From assembly GCA_910587905.1 (NCBI GenBank), contig CAJUOF010000001.1:1-18288 (forward strand): DNA of 18,288 bases. The letters are read 5' to 3'. Numbering within the stretch: the stretch's first letter is position 1; each line of letters opens with the position of its first letter. The notes beneath the pieces were generated by a model, which was given only the letters and a program-made list of their open reading frames with translations, was not told where the DNA came from and searched no databases. The position numbers were made by a program, and so were the translations under genes. Positions 1-5,202 of this stretch are shown here, piece by piece. The DNA is from an uncultured Lachnospiraceae bacterium. GTDB lineage: Bacteria > Bacillota_A > Clostridia > Lachnospirales > Lachnospiraceae.

Positions 1-2
1 AG

Positions 3-617
3 GAGGTGCACCGGCAGGTGTTAAGGGATCTCGGCCCCTGTGACATTCTGGTCAACGGTGCGGGCGGCAACCATCCGAGGGCGACTACGGACAATGAGTA
101 CCACCACGAGGCGTCCGAGGGACGAAAGACTTTTTTCGACCTGGAGACGGAGGGGGTGGATGCGGTGTTCCGGCTGAATTTCCAGGGAACCCTGCTTCCC
201 ACGCAGGTTTTTGCGCAGGACATGGTGGCGAAGGGCTCCGGCTGCATTCTGAATGTTTCTTCCATGAATGCGTACATTCCCCTGACGAAGATCCCGGCCT
301 ACTCCGGAGCCAAGGCGGCGGTCTCCAATTTTACGAAGTGGCTGGCGACCTATTTTGCGGGGAGCGGGATTCGCTGCAATGCCATCGCACCGGGGTTTCT
401 GGTGTCCAATCAGAACCGGGCGCTGCTCTTTAAAGAGGACGGGACGCCCACGGCACGGGCGGAGAAGATTCTGGCCGGCACGCCGGGTGGACGCTTCGTG
501 GAGAGCGAGGAGCTTCTCGGCGGCGTGTTCTTCCTCTGTGACGACCGGGCGGCCAGCGCGGTCAACGGGGTGGTCCTGCCCATCGACGCCGGATTTTCGG
601 CATACTCCGGCGTGTAG
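3..617 (+). CDS. uxuB: D-mannonate oxidoreductase, SDR family (5' end outside window)
   Basis: This is the 3' part of a short-chain dehydrogenase/reductase that most resembles the D-mannonate oxidoreductases (fructuronate reductases) of hexuronate catabolism, which interconvert D-fructuronate and D-mannonate with NAD(P)H in the cytoplasm. The frame is open to the window edge, so the N-terminal Rossmann glycine motif is missing. Visible are the NAG-type motif (DILVNGAGGNHP), the serine of NVSSMNAY, the catalytic YSGAK, and IRCNAIAPGF. The substrate-region pattern QNRALLFKEDGTPTARA and the C-terminal GFSAYSGV are what point to the UxuB/YjmF type rather than a generic SDR. The following KDPG aldolase and KDG kinase genes fit the same pathway. 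The GTG at 6 is not taken as a start because it would remove half of the cofactor fold. Family is certain; the exact substrate is likely. Confidence 0.85.
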   Translation, partial: EVHRQVLRDLGPCDILVNGAGGNHPRATTDNEYHHEASEGRKTFFDLETEGVDAVFRLNFQGTLLPTQVFAQDMVAKGSGCILNVSSMNAYIPLTKIPAYSGAKAAVSNFTKWLATYFAGSGIRCNAIAPGFLVSNQNRALLFKEDGTPTARAEKILAGTPGGRFVESEELLGGVFFLCDDRAASAVNGVVLPIDAGFSAYSGV

Positions 618-678
618 GGGGCGGCCGAGCGGTTGGGAAGTGAAACAGAGACAGGTAATTACGAAACATAAAATTGCA

Positions 679-836
679 GGAATATTCTGTCAATATGTCC
701 GTCCAAAGCCTGCAGCGCCAATCATTCCAATGAGCCCATAAGCGCAGAAAACAGTCGGGCAGGGGCCCTCCTGTTTTCCATGGTCTCATTTCCATGGCGC
801 AGGGGGCTTTTTCCGGAAATATTGTCAGAATATTCC
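679..836. repeat. 158-bp imperfect palindrome (long hairpin, MITE-like or structured RNA)
   Basis: Nearly the whole gap between uxuB and eda folds on itself. The outer 22-bp arms (679-700 and 815-836) match as inverted repeats at 20 of 22 positions. Moving inward, 705-710 pairs with 805-810 (AAAGCC/GGCTTT), 715-719 with 796-800 (GCGCC/GGCGC), 729-739 with 780-790 (10 of 11), 747-754 with 771-778 (GAAAACAG/CTGTTTTC), and 757-760 with 765-768, leaving a 4-base tip AGGG. The ends read GGAATATTCTG inward. I see no convincing target duplication and no coding frame. It could be a small non-autonomous mobile element, or an RNA hairpin that separates or stabilises the two halves of the hexuronate transcript. 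The rest of the 618-900 gap holds only the eda ribosome site. Confidence 0.75.
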
Positions 837-900
837 ATAAATCTTGGAGTTTCGCAATTGCCTAAGAGAAGAGAATAGGAGAGGAGATAAGGAACAGGAT

Positions 901-1581
901 ATGGAGCAGAAGATGGAGTTGAATGTGAGAACGGTCAGTGACCGGATTGCCGGGTACGGCGTCGTGCCGGTGGTGGTTCTGAATGACGCAAAGGATGCAG
1001 AGCCTCTGGCGGCGGCTCTGGTGAAGGGCGGCCTGCCCTGTGCGGAGGTGACTTTCCGCACGGAGGCGGCGGAGGAATCAATCCGCATCATGACAAAGGC
1101 CTTCCCCGATATGCTGGTGGGGGCGGGGACGGTCTTGACCGTCGAACAGGTGGACAGGGCCGCTGCGGCCGGAGCGGGATTCATCGTCAGTCCCGGCTTT
1201 GACCCGGAGATTGTGGACTACTGCGTGGAACGGGGGATTCCCATATTTCCGGGCTGTATTACCCCGTCGGAGGTGGCCCAGGCCGTAAAGCGTGGCCTGA
1301 CGACATTGAAATTTTTCCCTGCGGAGCAATTTGGCGGAGTGGCGACGATCAAAGCTTTGTCGGCTCCCTACGCCACGGTGAAATTCATGCCCACGGGCGG
1401 AGTCAATGCAGGGAACCTGGAAAGCTATCTGAGCTGTGACAAGGTCGTCTGCTGCGGCGGAAGCTGGATGGTCAAGGGTGAGCTGATCCGGGCCGGGGAA
1501 TTTGACCGGATCTGTGAGATGACGAGGGAAGCGGTCGGACTGGTAAAGGAGATACGGGGACAAGGAGGAAACAGGAAATGA
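901..1581 (+). CDS. eda: KDPG aldolase (2-dehydro-3-deoxy-phosphogluconate aldolase)
   Basis: A class I aldolase of 226 residues that cleaves 2-keto-3-deoxy-6-phosphogluconate to pyruvate and glyceraldehyde-3-phosphate, the last step of the Entner-Doudoroff and hexuronate routes. Visible motifs are AEVTFRT with the catalytic Glu near residue 49, VGAGTVLT near 73-80, FPGCITPSE near 116-123, the Schiff-base Lys137 in TTLKFFPAE, and the phosphate-binding MPTGGVN near 163-169. Length is close to the family norm of about 210. The start at 901 has AAGGA seven bases upstream; an in-frame TTG at 844 lacks such a site and adds a non-family tail. The stop overlaps the start of the sugar kinase by 4 bp (ATGA), so translation of the two is coupled. 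Confidence 0.93.
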   Translation: MEQKMELNVRTVSDRIAGYGVVPVVVLNDAKDAEPLAAALVKGGLPCAEVTFRTEAAEESIRIMTKAFPDMLVGAGTVLTVEQVDRAAAAGAGFIVSPGFDPEIVDYCVERGIPIFPGCITPSEVAQAVKRGLTTLKFFPAEQFGGVATIKALSAPYATVKFMPTGGVNAGNLESYLSCDKVVCCGGSWMVKGELIRAGEFDRICEMTREAVGLVKEIRGQGGNRK

Positions 1582-2675
1582 ATTTGAATCTGAAATCATC
1601 GGAGGAATGCAGGTATGATGCGGTCTCTCTGGGGGAGGTCATGCTCCGGCTGGACCCGGGCGAGGGCAGGATCCGCACGGCGAGAAGCTTCCGGGCGTGG
1701 GAGGGCGGCGGGGAGTACAACGTCGTCCGGGGACTTCGCAGATGTTTTGGCATGAAAACTGCGGTGATCACGGCGTTTGCAGAGAATGAGGTGGGCATGC
1801 TGATGGAGGATTTCATCCTGCAGGGAGGCGTGGACACTGCTCTGATCAAATGGATGAAGACGGACGGGATCGGCCGCATCTGCAGAAACGGAATCAATTT
1901 TACGGAGAGGGGCTTCGGTATCCGGGGCGCAGTCGGCTGTTCGGACCGGGCTAACACGGCCATCTCCAAGGCAGGGCCGGAGGACTTTGACTTTGAGTAT
2001 ATTTTTGGAGAGCTGGGAGTGCGCTGGCTCCATACGGGGGGCATTTATGCGGCGCTCTCCGAGCGGTCCTGCGAGACGGTCCTGGCGGCGATCAAAACGG
2101 CGAAGAAATATGGCACGGTCGTTTCCTATGACCTGAATTACCGTCCCTCCATGTGGAGCGCCATCGGCGGGCAGGCGAAGGCCCGGGAGGTCAACAGGGA
2201 AGTGGCGAAATACGTGGACGTGATGATCGGAAACGAGGAGGACTTCACCGCCTGTCTGGGATTTGAGATTGAGGGGAATGACGAAAGCCTGAAGGAATTG
2301 AACCTGGACGGCTACAAGAAGATGGTCGGGGAGGCGGCGAAGGCTTATCCCAATTTTAAAGCGGTGGCCACCACCCTTCGGACTGTCCGGACGGCCACGG
2401 TCAACGACTGGAGCGCCATTTGCTTTGCGGACGGGGAAATCCACAAGGCGAAGGATTACAAGGGGCTGGAGATCATGGACCGGGTCGGGGGCGGGGATTC
2501 CTTCGCTTCCGGTCTGATCTACGGCCTGATGACCACGGGGGACGCCGAACAGGCGGTGAACTACGGTGCGGCCCACGGGGCCCTGGCCATGACGACGCCC
2601 GGCGACACCACCATGGCAAGCAGGAAAGAGGTGGAGGCCCTCATGGGCGGTGCGGGAGCACGGGTGCAGAGGTAA
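1578..2675 (+). CDS. kdgK: 2-keto-3-deoxygluconate kinase, PfkB family
   Basis: A PfkB/ribokinase-family sugar kinase of 365 residues. Given its overlap with eda and the nearby uxuB, it most likely phosphorylates 2-keto-3-deoxygluconate to KDPG with ATP. Motifs are SLGEVMLRLDP near the N-terminus, GGGEYNVVRGLRR (substrate-side signature), YDLNYRP in the centre, and the C-terminal PfkB signature DRVGGGDSFASG with the catalytic base Asp307. It is longer than the usual kinases of about 310-340 residues, with extra sequence around 90-130 and 235-260. The start overlaps the eda stop, and the GGAGG at 1563-1567 lies within the end of eda. Family is certain. The KDG substrate comes from context and similarity, since PfkB members vary in specificity. 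Confidence 0.88.
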   Translation: MNLNLKSSEECRYDAVSLGEVMLRLDPGEGRIRTARSFRAWEGGGEYNVVRGLRRCFGMKTAVITAFAENEVGMLMEDFILQGGVDTALIKWMKTDGIGRICRNGINFTERGFGIRGAVGCSDRANTAISKAGPEDFDFEYIFGELGVRWLHTGGIYAALSERSCETVLAAIKTAKKYGTVVSYDLNYRPSMWSAIGGQAKAREVNREVAKYVDVMIGNEEDFTACLGFEIEGNDESLKELNLDGYKKMVGEAAKAYPNFKAVATTLRTVRTATVNDWSAICFADGEIHKAKDYKGLEIMDRVGGGDSFASGLIYGLMTTGDAEQAVNYGAAHGALAMTTPGDTTMASRKEVEALMGGAGARVQR

Positions 2676-2690
2676 GGTTTTTATTGGTGC

Positions 2691-2717
2691 GGGGGCCGGT
2701 TGTCCGGCCCCCATTTT
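2691..2717 (+). terminator. Rho-independent terminator after kdgK
   Basis: A perfect 9-bp stem, GGGGGCCGG (2691-2699) and CCGGCCCCC (2704-2712), closes a TTGT loop and is followed by ATTTT. It lies 15 bases after the kdgK stop and ends the hexuronate operon. Confidence 0.85.
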
Positions 2718-2770
2718 AATGCACGGCACCGTACGGAGAGTCGGGGAAGATAAAAGTTCTTTTTTAGGAT

Positions 2771-2809
2771 TCGTGCGATTTTATTTTTTATTTTATCGAT
2801 TTCGCACGA
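2771..2809. promoter_or_regulatory. 8-bp inverted repeat upstream of the toxin-antitoxin promoter
   Basis: TCGTGCGA (2771-2778) and TCGCACGA (2802-2809) are exact inverted copies separated by 23 AT-rich bases. They end just before the -35 element at 2815. A binding site for the antitoxin or toxin-antitoxin complex is a reasonable inference; an AT-loop hairpin in an upstream transcript is the alternative. Confidence 0.5.
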
Positions 2810-2814
2810 CTTCA

Positions 2815-2843
2815 TTGATTTTTTGTAAAAAATCGCATATAAT
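2815..2843 (+). promoter_or_regulatory. Sigma-A promoter of the toxin-antitoxin pair with embedded palindrome
   Basis: The -35 is TTGATT (2815-2820) and the -10 is TATAAT (2838-2843), with a 17-bp spacer. The spacer and part of the -35 form an exact palindrome, GATTTTTTGTAAAAAATC (2817-2834, 8+2+8). A protein bound there would block polymerase, which fits the known autoregulation of Phd/YefM antitoxins. Confidence 0.75.
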
Positions 2844-2873
2844 AAAACAGAGAAGACAGGAAGGGAGGACTTT

Positions 2874-3104
2874 ATGATGGTCGTCACGGCAACGGAATTT
2901 AAAACGAATTTTGGAAAATACCTCGACTTGATTGCCAAGGAAGATATTTTTATCACCCGCAACGGAAAAACGGTCGCCAAGGTTGTAAATCCGCAAGTCT
3001 CCGCGGTGGATTCCCTCCGAGGGCTGCTGAAGGACATTCCCTCTGATATTGATAAGGATTTTTTGCGGGAGGAGCGCTTGTCAAAGTATGAAGATCATGT
3101 GTGA
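2874..3104 (+). CDS. Antitoxin, Phd/YefM family
   Basis: A 76-residue antitoxin. The N-terminal VVTATEFKTNFGKYLDL segment followed by DIFITRNGKTVAKVV is the characteristic Phd/YefM DNA-binding and dimerisation fold; the charged C-terminal tail (about residues 45-76, with DIDKDFLREERLSKYEDHV) is the expected toxin-wrapping region. It should neutralise the downstream PIN-domain ribonuclease and repress their shared promoter. GGGAGG at 2863-2868 serves either ATG 2874 (5-base spacing) or ATG 2877 (8-base spacing); the difference is one Met. The 3' end overlaps the toxin gene by 17 bp, normal for such pairs. Lower GC than the flanking metabolic genes suggests acquisition. Confidence 0.88.
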   Translation: MMVVTATEFKTNFGKYLDLIAKEDIFITRNGKTVAKVVNPQVSAVDSLRGLLKDIPSDIDKDFLREERLSKYEDHV

Positions 3105-3498
3105 CACCAACATCATCCTCGACGTATTGCTGGAACGGGAGCCATTTGTGGAGGATTCCTGCAGGGTTTTGGGTCTCTGTGAAGAACGTAAGATCGATGG
3201 ATACGTATCTGCCTCCTCTGTTACGGACATTTATTACCTTGTGAGGAAATACACGCATAGTTCGGAGCTTGCATATCATGCGGTCGGAAAGCTTTTGGAG
3301 ATTGTCAAGGTATGCGGCGTCACGCACCAGGACGTTCTCATGGTATTTCAAAGAAAGGCAAAGGACTTTGAGGATTGCCTTGTCGCCACCTGTGCAAAAT
3401 CCATTCGTTGCAATTATATTGTTACTCGAAACAAAAAGGATTTTGAAGAGTTTGAGCTTCCGGCGCTCACGCCGGGCGAGCTTCTCGCCTGTTTTTAA
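3088..3498 (+). CDS. PIN-domain toxin (VapC-like ribonuclease)
   Basis: A 136-residue PIN-domain protein and presumptive toxin of the pair. PIN toxins are Mg2+-dependent RNases that usually cut tRNA or rRNA. Acidic residues expected to bind metal are visible: Asp6 in MCDTNIILD, Asp47 in SSVTDIYYL, Asp96 in KDFEDCLVA and Asp118 in IVTRNKKDF. The layout and the DFEDCLVATCA pattern match the PIN_3-type toxins commonly paired with Phd/YefM antitoxins in Clostridia. ATG 3088 is preferred; GGGAGGAG at 3067-3074 lies 13 bases upstream, rather far, so translational coupling with the antitoxin is likely. All key residues are intact, so the toxin should be active. The RNA target cannot be read from sequence. 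Confidence 0.88.
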   Translation: MKIMCDTNIILDVLLEREPFVEDSCRVLGLCEERKIDGYVSASSVTDIYYLVRKYTHSSELAYHAVGKLLEIVKVCGVTHQDVLMVFQRKAKDFEDCLVATCAKSIRCNYIVTRNKKDFEEFELPALTPGELLACF

Positions 3499-3511
3499 CC
3501 CTGCGGTTTCC

Positions 3512-3661
3512 TTAGAACTCTTTGTGCTTCATAATGGAACAACTGATCTTCATGGATGTAAACAGAATCAGGATTGCGGCGAGGAGCAGGAGGGTGATCA
3601 TGACGCCCATGCCCATTGCGGGCAGATTGCCGATGAGCTCCCACAGATCAATCCCCAGCAT
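3512..3661 (-). CDS. 49-residue single-span membrane protein, OadG-like fragment
   Basis: A short minus-strand frame coding for 49 residues: N-terminal LWELIGNLP, then one strongly hydrophobic helix (about residues 15-36, GMGVMITLLLLAAILILF), then a short basic tail. Third codon positions are strongly G/C, like the host's genes, which supports real coding. The GMGV-plus-hydrophobic-helix pattern resembles the N-terminus of the gamma subunit (OadG) of sodium-pump decarboxylases, but those proteins are usually about 80-120 residues, so this may be a remnant or a genuine micro-protein. A weak GGGA lies about 7 bases upstream of ATG 3661. It is on the same strand as the DUF4869/ATPase genes, 40 bases beyond them, and converges on the toxin gene. 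Confidence 0.5.
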   Translation of the reverse strand: MLGIDLWELIGNLPAMGMGVMITLLLLAAILILFTSMKISCSIMKHKEF

Positions 3662-3701
3662 TTATTTTCCCGGTATTGATCAGGTTTGTGGAATTCATAG
3701 G

Positions 3702-3989
3702 TCAACGTCTGGGATTGAACCAGTCTATTCCTTCTATTACATCCAGGATTGCCTGTTTTGCTTTTTCATGCAGATAGCTTTTGTTCAGTGTGTTTTTGCT
3801 GTATTTGAGATAAGAGTCTTTTGTATATTCGATCAACAGCACTGTAAAAAAACGCTCCCAACTGAAATATTCCCGGCTTTCGATAAAATCTTCCGGATGC
3901 TCCAATACGTCCTGTATGAAATTTCCGTCAATCAGACCGGATTTCAGTATCAGCCATTCAAAGGATTCTGATTTCCGTTTTCTTAGCAA
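3702..3989 (-). pseudogene. Detached C-terminal part of the P-loop ATPase
   Basis: An open frame of 95 residues beginning only at a TTG with no ribosome site, overlapping the end of the ATPase frame by 7 bp in a different frame. It contains ESFEWLILKSGLIDG, then a helical HPEDFIESREYFSWERFFTVLL, then a Lys-rich end. From memory of Lachnospiraceae homologues of the ATPase, a similar SFEWLIL...YFSWERYF segment forms the C-terminus of one chain of about 300 residues. I therefore read this as the 3' part of the same gene, displaced by a deletion of roughly 60-70 codons plus a frame change near 3985. The alternative is a separate small gene translated by coupling. No known catalytic motif is visible. 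Confidence 0.5.
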
Positions 3990-4519
3990 ACGGCATGGAA
4001 AAATTCATAGCCTGCATTGGAATCCTCCGTTACCACGATTTCGGGCTGTTCTTTGCCGGAAAAGGATTCAGTGCTGTAAATACGGTACAGTTCATTGTAG
4101 GTGCGTTTCAGGTCGTGGTACTTACCGGAAGCATGGATGCCGTAAATCTCATCCACGGAATAGGGCAGGTTGGGAAGATCTTCTCTTGTAACAATTACAA
4201 AATAATTGTCAGAGGCTTTTACTGCGGCGGCAAATTCCTGTGATTTTACAAACTTGTTTTCTTCATCCAGGAAGATGATCTGTTCGTGGATGCCGCGAAG
4301 TATAAGATTCCAGTCGTTTCCGCTGAGTGTTCTGCATGGACGGTCACAGTGGACTTCGACTCCGGACCCTTCTCCCAGAGCGGTGGCCTGTTCCAAAAGC
4401 TGGATCAGTTTCGTTTTTCCCGTGGCGCTGTCTCCACGAAGAATCGTGATATTGCGTCGGATCGTCAGTTCATAGTGGAGCCGGTTATTCTGTACGATGA
4501 TATGATATTTTCCTTTCAT
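3983..4519 (-). CDS. Small P-loop ATPase paired with DUF4869, probably truncated
   Basis: A frame of 178 residues with a Walker A motif GDSATGKT at 29-36 directly after two beta strands (KYHIIVQ and NITILRG), and a Walker B IIFLDEE at 81-87. Later segments YFVIVTRED (about 106-113) and LPYSVDEIYGIHASGKYHD look like a sensor strand and a conserved family block. The AGGAG nine bases before ATG 4519 lies inside the last codons of the DUF4869 gene, and only 3 bases separate the two genes, so they form a translationally coupled pair. It is soluble, with no signal peptide or membrane span. Function is unknown. The protein stops abruptly after NAGYEFFHAVC, and the likely remainder is found in another frame immediately downstream. 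Confidence 0.72.
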   Translation of the reverse strand: MKGKYHIIVQNNRLHYELTIRRNITILRGDSATGKTKLIQLLEQATALGEGSGVEVHCDRPCRTLSGNDWNLILRGIHEQIIFLDEENKFVKSQEFAAAVKASDNYFVIVTREDLPNLPYSVDEIYGIHASGKYHDLKRTYNELYRIYSTESFSGKEQPEIVVTEDSNAGYEFFHAVC

Positions 4520-4522
4520 ATC

Positions 4523-4972
4523 TTAACGCTCCTTTATTTTGAGTGCTTCTTCCAGATATTCCCCATAGCTGTGAACGACTGCTCCGGTGTTGAGCATGAC
4601 GGCCTCAAAGGCCGGAACGGAGCTAAAATCCATTACATGGTGCAGATTGATGGTCAGCTCTTTATTTCTGCCGAGCCTGGCGATCCAGTTCACGCAGTTG
4701 TCGCCGCAGGCAGAGGCGTTAAAGATTCGTCCGCTTTTGTCAAAGGCCATCAGGATCAGGGTTTTGACACCACCGGAAATCTCTTTTGTGGAGATGGGGC
4801 CGAGCACCGGACTCTGGATCAAATGTGTTCCAATGACGTCGGATTTGTCAATATCCTTGATCATCGCAACAGCCAAAGGGTCGGTGATCCATTCGTCCTC
4901 ATATTGATTGTCAAAGTAGGTGGGGGGATGGTAAACGGCGTGTTCCACTTCACCAAAGATAATTTTCAGCAT
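4523..4972 (-). CDS. DUF4869 domain protein
   Basis: A soluble protein of 149 residues that I recognise as DUF4869, a clostridial family of unknown function. It starts MLKIIFGEVEHAVYHPPTYFDN and shows the conserved-looking blocks WITDPLAVAMIKDID, GPISTKEISGGVKTLILMAFD, NASACGDNCVNWIARLG and NLHHVMDF. The two cysteines of ACGDNC could bind metal or react, but this is speculation. ATG 4972 is chosen because AAGGAG sits just upstream; an in-frame ATG at 5014 lacks a site and would add residues not typical of the family. It is the first gene after a consensus minus-strand promoter and is coupled to the P-loop ATPase gene. Confidence 0.8.
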   Translation of the reverse strand: MLKIIFGEVEHAVYHPPTYFDNQYEDEWITDPLAVAMIKDIDKSDVIGTHLIQSPVLGPISTKEISGGVKTLILMAFDKSGRIFNASACGDNCVNWIARLGRNKELTINLHHVMDFSSVPAFEAVMLNTGAVVHSYGEYLEEALKIKER

Positions 4973-5045
4973 GGTTTGCTCCTTTTTTCCATATATAAGC
5001 TCTGGGCCCTTCATTGCTCAGTGACGTTGCAAATATATTGGCATT

Positions 5046-5074
5046 ATCTTATCTTGTTTCCGCTGTGATGTCAA
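5046..5074 (-). promoter_or_regulatory. Sigma-A promoter for the DUF4869/ATPase genes
   Basis: Read on the minus strand: TTGACA (5074-5069), a 17-bp spacer, and TAAGAT (5051-5046). The leader to ATG 4972 is about 65 bases. It stands back to back with the fabH promoter. Confidence 0.75.
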
Positions 5075-5128
5075 GGCAGACGGCGGAAGGGACGGGTGAA
5101 ATATCTTGGAGATTTATAAAATTTCCTC

Positions 5129-5157
5129 TTGACAAAGGGCGCAGAACCCCGTATACT
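5129..5157 (+). promoter_or_regulatory. Sigma-A promoter of the fatty-acid operon
   Basis: TTGACA at 5129-5134 and TATACT at 5152-5157 with an exact 17-bp spacer: a strong near-consensus promoter 46 bases before the fabH start. No other clear promoter is visible until after the operon, so it probably drives all genes to 15687. Confidence 0.85.
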
Positions 5158-5166
5158 ATGCTAAAT

Positions 5167-5183
5167 AGTTTGATATTCAAATA
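5167..5183. promoter_or_regulatory. FabT-like operator palindrome at the fabH promoter
   Basis: AGTTTGATATTCAAATA holds a TTTGA...TCAAA inverted repeat. Its 13-base core matches the FabT box core TTTGATTATCAAA at 11 of 13 positions. FabT is the MarR-family, acyl-ACP-responsive repressor of Firmicute fab operons. The site begins about 10 bases after the -10 element, so a bound repressor would cover the transcription start. No fabT gene lies in this window, where many clostridia place it just before fabH; the regulator must be encoded elsewhere. Confidence 0.7.
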
Positions 5184-5202
5184 ATAAGGACATAAAAGTA
5201 TT

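Noticed and set aside
1596..2729. Minus-strand open frame of 377 codons opposite kdgK
   Set aside because: Long antisense frames are expected in GC-rich genes; the translation is Pro/His/Arg-rich and matches no family, and the sense strand codes for an intact PfkB kinase.
3700..3725. tRNA T-arm-like sequence on the minus strand (CTGG TTCAATC CCAG)
   Set aside because: The 4-bp arm and loop fit by chance; no acceptor stem, anticodon arm or CCA lies around it, and it is part of the small ATPase-fragment reading frame.
4286..5068. Plus-strand open frame of 260 codons opposite the DUF4869/ATPase genes
   Set aside because: It lies antisense to recognisable proteins that have good ribosome sites and a promoter; its translation shows no family features.
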